From NCBI RefSeq assembly GCF_017355915.2, contig NZ_JAFEUV020000006.1, forward strand, positions 302,642 to 366,641: a stretch of DNA of 64,000 nucleotides. The letters run 5' to 3'. Each line of letters begins with the position of its first letter. Position 1 is the first letter of the stretch. A program made the position numbers and the translations under genes. The stretch is from Telluribacter roseus. Its GTDB lineage: Bacteria > Bacteroidota > Bacteroidia > Cytophagales > Spirosomataceae. Below, piece by piece: positions 34,729 to 42,511 of the stretch. The notes below the pieces were generated by a model. It had not been told where the DNA came from, did no database searches, and was given only the letters and a program-made list of their open reading frames with translations.

Positions 34729-35079
34729 ATGTTTGAAGGATTATTTAACATTAAGAACGACCGCCGCCTCAGCATGTACCTGTACAGGATGGGGTTTGGG
34801 ATGTGGCTGATGTATCTGGTGCTGGGAGCACCGGCGCTGGCGTCGTATAATCACTACCGTACAGACTGCGGAATCGTGTCGATGATGATGATGGTAGTCG
34901 GATTTTCGGCTTCTATGGTGTATGAGTACTTTCACCACCCGCTGGTGTACGAACAGAAGAAGAAGTGGCTCTTTGCGAGCTACCTGTTTCTGGCGGCTAT
35001 TATATATTTCCTCGAGTTCAAGGACAGAGCTATCAAGCCCGATCTGGATTGGACGTGGCTGCTACGCTGGCTGTCGTAG
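34729..35079 (+). CDS. Small membrane protein of unknown function
   Basis: A 116-residue protein with about three membrane spans (GMWLMYLVLGAPALAS, GIVSMMMMVVGFSASMVY, WLFASYLFLAAIIYFL). The N-terminus is cytoplasm-like (FEGLFNIKNDRRLSMYLYRM). I recognise no family. It is divergent from the lipid A gene and convergent with cobA; context does not assign a role. Confidence 0.65.
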   Translation: MFEGLFNIKNDRRLSMYLYRMGFGMWLMYLVLGAPALASYNHYRTDCGIVSMMMMVVGFSASMVYEYFHHPLVYEQKKKWLFASYLFLAAIIYFLEFKDRAIKPDLDWTWLLRWLS

Positions 35080-35121
35080 CGTGACCAGCGTAACAACGTA
35101 CCGTTCATTACTATACTACTG

Positions 35122-35874
35122 CTATAAGTTGCGCTGAGTGATCTCCTGTACACACTGGTTCAGGTGATCGGGTAGGGAAGCGGCCTTACCAATTACGATA
35201 ATGGCCGGAGAGGCTATACCACAAATCTGCGCCAGAGGCAATATGTTGCTGATCTTACCTGTTACAACCTTCTGCTCAGGCAGGGAGCCATTCTGAATAA
35301 TGGCGATCGGTTCGTCGAGCTTGTCCAGCTGCGTGTAGATCTCCACGATTTCAGGCAGCTTATGAACCCCCATCAGTACCACTACCGTAGCCGTTGACTG
35401 GGCCGCCAGCATCAGATCCGACGACATCATGTGCGACTTGGTAGTACCGGTTACGACCCAGAAGCTTTCACTAACACCACGGGAGGTCAGTGGGATACCC
35501 GCCAGGGCTGGTACAGCATAGCTGCTGGAAATACCCGGAATCACCTCGGATTCTATACCGTGCTTGGCCGCAAACTCCACCTCTTCGTAGCCGCGACCAA
35601 ATACGTAGGGATCGCCTCCTTTGAGACGTACTACATCCCCGTACTGCATCGCGTACTCCACGATCATGTAGTTGATGACATCCTGGTTGGCGCTGTGCTT
35701 CCCGAAGCGTTTGCCTACGTGTACTTTCACGCAGTCGTCAGGGCAGTAGTCCAGCAGGTCAGGGTGCGTCAGGGCGTCGTACAGCACTACCCGTGCGTTC
35801 TGCAGGGCTTTGATTCCTTTAAGGGTTATGAGTTCAGGATCGCCGGGGCCGGCACCTATCAGGGTTAGTTTCAT
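35122..35874 (-). CDS. cobA: Uroporphyrinogen-III C-methyltransferase
   Basis: A 250-residue SAM-dependent methyltransferase that makes precorrin-2 from uroporphyrinogen III, the first dedicated step to siroheme. Motifs: LIGAGPGDPELITLKG (SAM-site loop), VRLKGGDPYVFGRGYEE and PVLAGIPLT-like segment (VPALAGIPLTSRG). It is the stand-alone SUMT without CysG's dehydrogenase/ferrochelatase half. It ends the sulfate-assimilation cluster and supplies the siroheme needed by the adjacent sulfite reductase. The remaining steps (precorrin-2 oxidation and iron insertion) are not encoded in this window except perhaps through the partial domain fused to the TauE-like protein. Confidence 0.93.
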   Translation of the reverse strand: MKLTLIGAGPGDPELITLKGIKALQNARVVLYDALTHPDLLDYCPDDCVKVHVGKRFGKHSANQDVINYMIVEYAMQYGDVVRLKGGDPYVFGRGYEEVEFAAKHGIESEVIPGISSSYAVPALAGIPLTSRGVSESFWVVTGTTKSHMMSSDLMLAAQSTATVVVLMGVHKLPEIVEIYTQLDKLDEPIAIIQNGSLPEQKVVTGKISNILPLAQICGIASPAIIVIGKAASLPDHLNQCVQEITQRNL

Positions 35875-35890
35875 TCTGGATTATAGTTAT

Positions 35891-35930
35891 CGGGCGGTTG
35901 CTTAGGGTATGTACCGTAAGCAACCGCCCG
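35891..35930 (-). other. Intercistronic hairpin between sulfite reductase and cobA
   Basis: A perfect 14-base-pair stem (cgggcggttgctta) with a 12-base loop lies between two same-strand genes of the sulfate cluster. There is no U-tract, so it may stabilise or process the mRNA rather than terminate it. Confidence 0.5.
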
Positions 35931-35947
35931 GTTACGCAACTATACTC

Positions 35948-38143
35948 TTAACTATCCTGACCGAAAGACAGTTCCTGTAAAGTAGGTTCTCCTTCTTCGG
36001 TCAGTTGTTTTTCGCGGAATGCCTTCAGATCGAACAGGAACTTGGAAGCTGCCGCAATAAACTGACGGGCAAACTCTTCGGTAGGCTCGTTCTTGTTGAT
36101 GCTGAATACCAGGTCACGGAAGCCTCTCTGCTCGGCGCCTTCGGCTACCGGGAAGAACTCGCTGCCAAAGTTTTCGTCGAAATCTTTGGCGATACCATGC
36201 TGGGTATTGGCCGCAATGCCTTTGCTGATCAGTACCGCCTTGGCACCCGTGATGAACACGTTGTACGCGTGGTAGATCGCATCGGCCCAAACCTGACGCT
36301 CGAGGTTTTCGTTAGCCAGGATAAATTTCTCGTCAGCCTCAATGATGGTAGTCGCTACCAGGTCAAGGATTACACTGGCACACTCACCCACACCAATCTC
36401 GGTCTTGAACAGCTCATCGTGATCCCAGTCGCGGTAGTCGCTCTCTTCTACGGTAGTCAGGTCAGCCAGGGGCTTGAGCAACTGGTAGAAGTAGTTTTTG
36501 CTCTGACGGTTGTAGTAGTCGTTGAAGTACTCGCCCTCAAGACCGTTGGCATCGTAGTCGGTCAGGAGCAGACGCAGGGCATCAGGTCCACGCTTGGTAG
36601 GGATCTTGATCACCTTATCACCAATCTGTCCATCGCCTCCTACACCTGTAAATCCACCACCCAGCAGCAGCTGCATGGCAGGTAGTACGTACTTGCCGTT
36701 CTTGATCGAGCTACCGTGCATACCGATGTTGCTGGCGCTGTGCTGACCACAACCGTTCATACAGCCGCTGATCTTGATCTTGATATCGTTGTTATAGATA
36801 ATGTCGGGGAACTCCTCCTTCATTACTTTCTCAAGAACACGGGTAATACCGTAGCTGCTCGAAATGGCCAGGTTACAGGTATCGGTACCTGGGCAGGTAG
36901 TAATGTCGGCGGTACTGTCAAAGCCAGGCTCAGCCAGACCCAGTGCATTTAGTTTTTCAAAAACTACCGGCAGATCTTCACCTTTGATGAAGCGTAGCAG
37001 GTAGCCCTGGTTTACCGTTACACGGATATCGTCGGCGGCATACTGACGAACAATGTCAGCCAGTTGACGGGCCGTAGACGAGTGCATGTCGCCCAGGAGG
37101 AGGCGGATATTGACACCGTACCAGCCCTGCTGCTTTTGCTCGAATACGTTGGTCTTCACCCACTGGGTATACTGCTCCAGCTGGGAGGCATCCAGGCTGT
37201 TGCGACCCAGTTCAATGATGGCATCTTTGCTTAGTGACTCGCGGGTACCGTAGGCGGCACCTTCGTCAGGAGCATTTACAATGAATTCTTTACTCTTCAG
37301 CGCAGGCCACTCTCCCCGTACTTTCTCCATGAAGCCTTCCAGACCCAGGTCATTCAGAAGGAACTTCATACGAGCCTTGTGACGGCGGGTACGCTCACCG
37401 TAGCGATCGAATACCCGGATAACAGCTTCGGTGAAGGGGATAGCGTATTTGTCTTCGAGGAAGTCGTACGCCTCCTGAGCCGGGAAGGGCTGAGCACCCA
37501 GTCCACCGCCTATCAGTACACGGAAGCCTTTCACTTTTTCCCCTTTTTCGTTCACACCCCACTTGGCGATAAGGCCTACGTCGTGCATGAAGGCAAAGGC
37601 AGAGTCTTTCTCGGAAGCCGAAACAGCAATCTTGAACTTACGGCCCATCTCCTGGCAGATAGGGTTGCGCAGGAAGTACTCAAATATGGCATGAGCGTAA
37701 GGAGTAATATCAAATGGCTCCTCCGGATCGATACCCGCGTGGGCAGAGCCCGTCACGTTACGTACGGTGTTACCGCACGCTTCACGCAGGGTTACCTTGG
37801 CATCTTCCAGATCGGCCCAGAGCTGAGGTGAATCAGCGAGTTTAACAAAGTGAAGCTGGATATCCTGACGCGTAGTAGCGTGCAGGTTTCCGGTGGCGTA
37901 TTTATCCGAAGAGTCTGCGATACGTACCAGCTGGTCGGCCGTGATACGACCGTGGGGCAGTTTGATGCGGATCATCTGTACGCCTGGCTGGCGCTGACCG
38001 TATACACCGCGGGCAAGGCGGTACTTACGGAATGCCTCTTCTGGTACTTCGCCTGTCGCAAAGACACCGATCTTGTTCTGCAGCTCATGGATATCACGTT
38101 TTGCAGCCTCGGAGACGTTGTCGGTAATAGTCAGATTTTTCAT
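35948..38143 (-). CDS. Siroheme sulfite (or nitrite) reductase with C-terminal extension
   Basis: A 731-residue hemoprotein that should reduce sulfite to sulfide with six electrons. The two iron-sulfur/siroheme cysteine motifs are intact: CPGTDTC (CX5C) near residue 420 and CMNGC (CX3C) near residue 465. Two ferredoxin-like repeats precede each half. Ferredoxin-type enzymes of this family are usually below 600 residues; here about 170 additional C-terminal residues (from EIGVGECASVILDLVATTII) form a helical region that resembles a HEPN-type domain. Position beside cysDNH and cobA favours sulfite over nitrite. Electron donor is unknown (no CysJ here). Confidence 0.87.
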   Translation of the reverse strand: MKNLTITDNVSEAAKRDIHELQNKIGVFATGEVPEEAFRKYRLARGVYGQRQPGVQMIRIKLPHGRITADQLVRIADSSDKYATGNLHATTRQDIQLHFVKLADSPQLWADLEDAKVTLREACGNTVRNVTGSAHAGIDPEEPFDITPYAHAIFEYFLRNPICQEMGRKFKIAVSASEKDSAFAFMHDVGLIAKWGVNEKGEKVKGFRVLIGGGLGAQPFPAQEAYDFLEDKYAIPFTEAVIRVFDRYGERTRRHKARMKFLLNDLGLEGFMEKVRGEWPALKSKEFIVNAPDEGAAYGTRESLSKDAIIELGRNSLDASQLEQYTQWVKTNVFEQKQQGWYGVNIRLLLGDMHSSTARQLADIVRQYAADDIRVTVNQGYLLRFIKGEDLPVVFEKLNALGLAEPGFDSTADITTCPGTDTCNLAISSSYGITRVLEKVMKEEFPDIIYNNDIKIKISGCMNGCGQHSASNIGMHGSSIKNGKYVLPAMQLLLGGGFTGVGGDGQIGDKVIKIPTKRGPDALRLLLTDYDANGLEGEYFNDYYNRQSKNYFYQLLKPLADLTTVEESDYRDWDHDELFKTEIGVGECASVILDLVATTIIEADEKFILANENLERQVWADAIYHAYNVFITGAKAVLISKGIAANTQHGIAKDFDENFGSEFFPVAEGAEQRGFRDLVFSINKNEPTEEFARQFIAAASKFLFDLKAFREKQLTEEGEPTLQELSFGQDS

Positions 38144-38194
38144 TATCTCGAAATTTCTATAACTCTATCGGAATAGTATATTAAAAAGTCACAG

Positions 38195-38222
38195 TAAAAC
38201 GGAGCACGAAGCTTCCGTTTTA
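38195..38222 (-). other. Intercistronic hairpin between cysN and sulfite reductase
   Basis: taaaacgga (38195-38203) pairs with tccgtttta (38214-38222). On the minus strand the stem ends in TTTTA and CTGTGACTTTTT follows, so it could act as a partial terminator within the cluster. Confidence 0.5.
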
Positions 38223-38227
38223 AAAAT

Positions 38228-39472
38228 TTATTCTACCATACAGGCACCCACCGTCACGTTAGAGGTTTCGTCTATCAGAATAGCACCTCCGTTTGTACGA
38301 TTTTTCTGGTAGGAGTCGTAGGCAATAGGCTGGGCCGTACGCAGTACGATACGGGCCACGTCGTTCAGTTTCAGGCTCTCAACGTCTTCAAGTTGCTCGT
38401 AGGTGTTGATATCGACCCGATACTCAATACTACGAACCGAGCAACGCGTACGAGTAGTTCCATGCTGAAGGGTAAATTTACCGCCAACCTTCAGTTCTTT
38501 GCGGTCATCCATCCAGCACACCAGCGCCTCGATATCCTGGCTCAGCTGAGGCAGGTTATTGGCAGGTACAATCATATCGCCCCGGCTGATATCGATGTTA
38601 TCTTCCAGCAGAATGGTTACAGACTGAGGAGCGTAGGCTTCCTCTACCTCTTTTCCACCTACTTCTATTCGGGCTATACGAGAGGTACGCTCCGAAGGAA
38701 GTACCACGATAGCGTCACCCTTGCGGTACACGCCACTCTGGATACGACCGGCGTAGCCACGGTAGTCGTGCAGGTCTTCGGTCTGGGGGCGGATCACGTA
38801 CTGTACCGAGAAGCGACCGTCGTTGAGGTTAATGTCCTTCAGTACGTTAACGTTCTCAAGTACCGAAAGCATGGTTTCGCCCTGGTACCAGGCCATTGCT
38901 TCTGACTTATCCACGATGTTGTCGCCGTTGAGGGCGCTCACCGGGATAATGGTCAGATCTTTAATGTTCAATTTGTTAGCCAGCTCTTGGTAATCCTGAG
39001 CGATGGCCAGAAATTTATCTTCTGAGTATCCTACCAGGTCCATCTTGTTTACGGCCACTACTACGTGCGGCAGGCCAAGCAGGGACGCGATCAGCGAGTG
39101 GCGGCGGGTCTGCTCAACTACCCCATGACGGGCATCCACCAGAATAATAGCCAGGTCCGCATTGGAAGCACCCGTCACCATGTTACGGGTGTACTGGATG
39201 TGTCCCGGTGCGTCAATACTGATAAACTTGCGCTTGGGAGTCTGGAAGTATTTGTAAGCTACGTCGATGGTAATCCCCTGCTCACGCTCCGAACGCAGTC
39301 CGTCGGTAAGCAGAGCCAGGTCGATCTCGCCGGCATTGCGGGTTTTGCTGGCCCGCTCGATGGCTTCCATCTGGTCGGCCAGGATATTTTTTGTATCAAA
39401 AAGCAGACGTCCGATCAGCGTACTTTTGCCGTCGTCTACGCTACCTGCTGTTATAAATCTTAGTAAATCCAT
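38228..39472 (-). CDS. cysN: Sulfate adenylyltransferase, GTPase subunit
   Basis: A 414-residue elongation-factor-like GTPase that drives ATP sulfurylase. GTP-binding motifs are GSVDDGKST (10-18), DAPGH and NKMD. ATG 39472 is preferred over the long upstream extension to 39601, which overlaps cysD, because family members begin MDLLRFITAGSVDDGKST. Unlike some proteobacterial homologues it has no fused CysC (APS kinase) domain, which agrees with an APS-reducing pathway. It follows cysD by 22 bases. Confidence 0.95.
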   Translation of the reverse strand: MDLLRFITAGSVDDGKSTLIGRLLFDTKNILADQMEAIERASKTRNAGEIDLALLTDGLRSEREQGITIDVAYKYFQTPKRKFISIDAPGHIQYTRNMVTGASNADLAIILVDARHGVVEQTRRHSLIASLLGLPHVVVAVNKMDLVGYSEDKFLAIAQDYQELANKLNIKDLTIIPVSALNGDNIVDKSEAMAWYQGETMLSVLENVNVLKDINLNDGRFSVQYVIRPQTEDLHDYRGYAGRIQSGVYRKGDAIVVLPSERTSRIARIEVGGKEVEEAYAPQSVTILLEDNIDISRGDMIVPANNLPQLSQDIEALVCWMDDRKELKVGGKFTLQHGTTRTRCSVRSIEYRVDINTYEQLEDVESLKLNDVARIVLRTAQPIAYDSYQKNRTNGGAILIDETSNVTVGACMVE

Positions 39473-39494
39473 GAGTTCAAGTAATGCGTCTTTA

Positions 39495-40433
39495 TCAAAA
39501 ATATCCTCCCTTTTTGCGGTCTTCCATCGCCGCCTCAGTCTGCTGATCGTCGATACGGGTTTCACCGCGCTCGCTGATCCGTGACACGGTAATTTCGGCA
39601 ACTACCTCTTCCAGTGTAGCGGCGCTTGACTCCACCGCGGCGGTACAAGTCATATCACCTACCGTACGGAATCGTACCTGACGGGTTACGATCTGGTCGT
39701 CCTCGTCTTTCTGGATAAAGTCGGTGTTAGCCAACAGGCGACCGTCACGCAGGATACACTCGCGCTCGTGGGCAAAGTAGATGCTGGGCAGAGGGATATT
39801 TTCACGCTGGATGTACGACCATACGTCCAGCTCAGTCCAGTTGGAGATAGGGAATACGCGTACGTTTTCGCCCTTGTGGATGCGTCCGTTAAACAGGTTC
39901 CACAACTCGGGGCGCTGACGCTTGGGGTCCCACTGACCAAACTCATCACGGAAGGAGAAGATACGTTCTTTGGCGCGGGCTTTCTCTTCGTCGCGGCGGG
40001 CGCCACCTATGCAGGCATCAAACTCAAACTCTTCGATGGTATCCAGCAGGGTGTAGGTCTGGAGCCAGTTGCGGCTGGCATTCTTACCCGTAGGCTCTTT
40101 CAGTCCTTTGGCTTTGATGGTATCCTCCACGTACCGTACAATCAGCTTGGCACCGGTACGGGCGGCTAACTCATCGCGGTACCTGATCGCTTCGGCAAAG
40201 TTATGTCCGGTATCTACGTGTACCAGCGGGAAGGGAATCTTACCGGGAGCGAAGGCCTTCTCAGCCAGACGAACCAGCGTGATAGAGTCTTTACCACCCG
40301 AAAACAGCAGAGCAGGGCGTTCGAACTGCCCGGCTACTTCACGCATGATATAGATCGCCTCGGCTTCGAGTTGATCCAGATAATCCATGCTGGGACGTTC
40401 GATGGTTTGGGTTTGATTAACGGCTACTGACAT
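39495..40433 (-). CDS. cysD: Sulfate adenylyltransferase, catalytic subunit
   Basis: A 312-residue PP-loop enzyme that forms adenosine 5'-phosphosulfate from sulfate and ATP. The PP-loop SGGKDS is at 45-50, followed by VHVDTGHNFAEAI, ACIGGARRDEEKARAKERIFSFRD and FPISNWTELDVWSYI. Length is normal. It is the partner of CysN directly downstream. The 117-base gap to cysH upstream holds a long hairpin. Confidence 0.96.
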   Translation of the reverse strand: MSVAVNQTQTIERPSMDYLDQLEAEAIYIMREVAGQFERPALLFSGGKDSITLVRLAEKAFAPGKIPFPLVHVDTGHNFAEAIRYRDELAARTGAKLIVRYVEDTIKAKGLKEPTGKNASRNWLQTYTLLDTIEEFEFDACIGGARRDEEKARAKERIFSFRDEFGQWDPKRQRPELWNLFNGRIHKGENVRVFPISNWTELDVWSYIQRENIPLPSIYFAHERECILRDGRLLANTDFIQKDEDDQIVTRQVRFRTVGDMTCTAAVESSAATLEEVVAEITVSRISERGETRIDDQQTEAAMEDRKKGGYF

Positions 40434-40455
40434 AGTTTTTTACTACGAATTAGAT

Positions 40456-40530
40456 GCTGTATGAACAGCTGTGTTATCAGGGAAGGTTCTGACGCTGATC
40501 CGTTGTTGCGGGGCAGCTTTCAGAACCTTC
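40456..40530 (-). other. Structured intercistronic region between cysH and cysD
   Basis: gaaggttctg (40482-40491) pairs perfectly with cagaaccttc (40521-40530), enclosing an inner gctg...cagc helix. A second small hairpin (gctgt-atga-acagc, 40456-40469) lies between it and cysD. It could be a leader-like regulatory structure for cysD; no known riboswitch is recognised. Confidence 0.45.
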
Positions 40531-40550
40531 GGAAGTTATAGATTCAATTC

Positions 40551-41252
40551 TTACTTGGCGTGCAGCCCACACTCCTTCTTGGACTCGTCTTCCCACCACC
40601 AGCGGCCGGCGCGGAAGTCTTCTCCCTCACGGATCGCACGGGTACATGGTCCACAGCCAATACTTACAAAGCCCCTATCGTGTAGTGGGTTGTAAGGCAC
40701 GTTATTCACCTTGACGTACTCTTTCACCTTGTCAAATGACCAGTGGAGTATAGGGTGGAACTTGAAGAGCTGGTGCGCTTCGTCCCACTCCAGCTGAGGC
40801 ATATCCTGACGGTTGCCCGACTGCTCAGCCCGGATACCAGTCACCCATATCTTGGCACCTTTCAGGGCACGGTTCAGAGGCTCTACCTTACGGATAAAGC
40901 AGCACTCCTTGCGGTTCTCGAGGGAGTCGTAGAAGCTCAGAGGCCCCTTCTCGCTTACCAGTTGTTCTACGGCCGCCGTCTGCGGATAGTATACCTGGAT
41001 CTTGGTATCGTAGCGGTTGTTGGTTTTCTGCAGGGTCAGGTAGGTCTCGTTGAAGAGCCGTCCGGTATCCAGTGTGAAAACCTTAACATTTATATTATTA
41101 AGGTAAATAAGGTCAGTGATTACCTGATCTTCGTAGCCCAGGCTGGTCGAGAATACTACCTCACCGGGGAACAGATCCGCCAGAACAGCCAAAGCCTCGG
41201 CTTCAGTCTTGCCGGCGATAGCGGCATTCAAAGAGGATAGGTTGGTGTGCAT
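40551..41252 (-). CDS. cysH: Adenylyl-sulfate reductase (assimilatory, thioredoxin-type)
   Basis: A 233-residue PAPS/APS reductase-family enzyme producing sulfite. The four cysteines for a [4Fe-4S] cluster are present: CC at 117-118 (KECCFIRK) and CxxC at 200-203 (IGCGPCTR). The catalytic cysteine is in the C-terminal ECGLH (about 228). The cluster cysteines identify the APS-using type, consistent with the absence of an APS kinase nearby. The substrate-binding FSTSLGYEDQVI and LDTGRLF are also clear. 12 bases separate it from metZ, so it is in the same operon. Confidence 0.94.
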   Translation of the reverse strand: MHTNLSSLNAAIAGKTEAEALAVLADLFPGEVVFSTSLGYEDQVITDLIYLNNINVKVFTLDTGRLFNETYLTLQKTNNRYDTKIQVYYPQTAAVEQLVSEKGPLSFYDSLENRKECCFIRKVEPLNRALKGAKIWVTGIRAEQSGNRQDMPQLEWDEAHQLFKFHPILHWSFDKVKEYVKVNNVPYNPLHDRGFVSIGCGPCTRAIREGEDFRAGRWWWEDESKKECGLHAK

Positions 41253-41264
41253 GTTGGTTATTTT

Positions 41265-42455
41265 TTATTTATCAACTGCTATGGCGGCAGCCGATACGGC
41301 TACTGCCTGCTCAAAATCTTCAATCAGGTCTTCTACGGCTTCCAGTCCAACCGAGATACGGATCAGACCTTCGGTGATACCCAGCGCAGCCTTTTCGTCG
41401 GCTTTGAGTTTGGAATGGGTAGTCGTAAAAGGATTCGTAACAATGGTACGGGTATCACCCAGGTTGGATGATAGCGACGGGATCTGCAGAGCGTTAAAGA
41501 ACGAGCTTACCCGCTCAAATCCGCCTTCCAGTTCGATAGTCACGATAGCACCACCGGCACTCATCTGCTTCTTAGCCAGGTCGTACTGTGGGTGCGACGG
41601 CAGGAAGGGATAGTTGACCCGCTTCACATCCGGATGCTTTTCCAGCGCCTGAGCCAGTTGCAGAGCATTAGACGAATGTCTGTCCATCCGGAGTTCCAGC
41701 GTTTCCAGGCTCTTGCTCAGTACCCACGCGTTGAACGGTGATAGCGAAGGACCCGTCTGACGACAGAAGAATCTAACGGCTTTGATATACTCTGGCTTAC
41801 CCACCACTATTCCACCGAGTACACGACCCTGACCGTCCATAAACTTGGTAGCTGAGTGTACAATAATGTCAGCGCCAAACTCGGCCGGACACTGAATAGC
41901 CGGTGTAGCAAAACAGTTATCTACGTTAAAGATCAGACCATGCTTCTTACACAGACGACCGATCATTTCCAGATCTACCAGGTCAAGACCGGGGTTGGAA
42001 GGAGTCTCCAGGTACACCATACGCGTGCTAGGCTGTACGGCTGCTTCCCAGTCGCTCTCGCTGGCGTCAGCATCCAGGTAGGTGTAGGTAATCCCCCACT
42101 TGCTCAGGATCTGGGTGATGATCTGGTGCGCCGACCCGAACAGGGCCCGACTGGCCAGAATGTGATCACCCGACTTCAGCAGAGCCGCCATACTGGCAAA
42201 TACCGCCGCCATACCGGTAGCCGTAGCTACACCGTCTTCGCAATCTTCGAGCATGCATACCTTATCAACAAATTCCTGAACAGAAGGATTCGAGAAACGG
42301 CTGTAAAGGTTACCGGTTTCGGTTTCGTCAAAAAGGGCCTTGCCCTGCTCAGCACTTTCAAAGGTAAAGCTGCTGGTCAGGTACAGGGGAGTTGAGTGCT
42401 CGCGGTTCTGCGACTTCTTGCTCTGTATGCGTATGGCTTTGGTTTGCTTCTTCAT
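41265..42455 (-). CDS. metZ: O-succinylhomoserine sulfhydrylase
   Basis: A 396-residue PLP enzyme of the Cys/Met metabolism family that joins sulfide to an activated homoserine, giving homocysteine. The PLP lysine is in HSATKFMDGQGR (about residue 205), a signature seen in MetZ-type sulfhydrylases. YSRFSNPSVQEF, LFGSAHQI and VDNCFATPAIQ are further family marks. It would use the sulfide made by the downstream genes, placing sulfur capture in the same operon. O-acetylhomoserine is an alternative substrate. It has its own -7 element upstream. Confidence 0.92.
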   Translation of the reverse strand: MKKQTKAIRIQSKKSQNREHSTPLYLTSSFTFESAEQGKALFDETETGNLYSRFSNPSVQEFVDKVCMLEDCEDGVATATGMAAVFASMAALLKSGDHILASRALFGSAHQIITQILSKWGITYTYLDADASESDWEAAVQPSTRMVYLETPSNPGLDLVDLEMIGRLCKKHGLIFNVDNCFATPAIQCPAEFGADIIVHSATKFMDGQGRVLGGIVVGKPEYIKAVRFFCRQTGPSLSPFNAWVLSKSLETLELRMDRHSSNALQLAQALEKHPDVKRVNYPFLPSHPQYDLAKKQMSAGGAIVTIELEGGFERVSSFFNALQIPSLSSNLGDTRTIVTNPFTTTHSKLKADEKAALGITEGLIRISVGLEAVEDLIEDFEQAVAVSAAAIAVDK

Positions 42456-42483
42456 ATTCTAAACTCTTTACTCAGGATACATT

Positions 42484-42491
42484 CAAAGATA
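42484..42491 (-). promoter_or_regulatory. -7 element of metZ-cys operon
   Basis: TATCTTTG on the minus strand, 28 bases before the metZ ATG, fits TAnnTTTG. It suggests metZ-cysH-... can be transcribed independently of the TauE/SafE gene upstream. Confidence 0.55.
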
Positions 42492-42511
42492 ATGCAGGAC
42501 TATACTAGTTG

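Noticed and set aside
39473..39601. 43-codon N-terminal extension of CysN
   Set aside because: It lies inside cysD and is unlike the family; ATG 39472 matches the usual start.
42456..42511. SAM riboswitch before metZ
   Set aside because: The gap is only 56 bases and already contains the promoter -7 element; too short for a known SAM aptamer.
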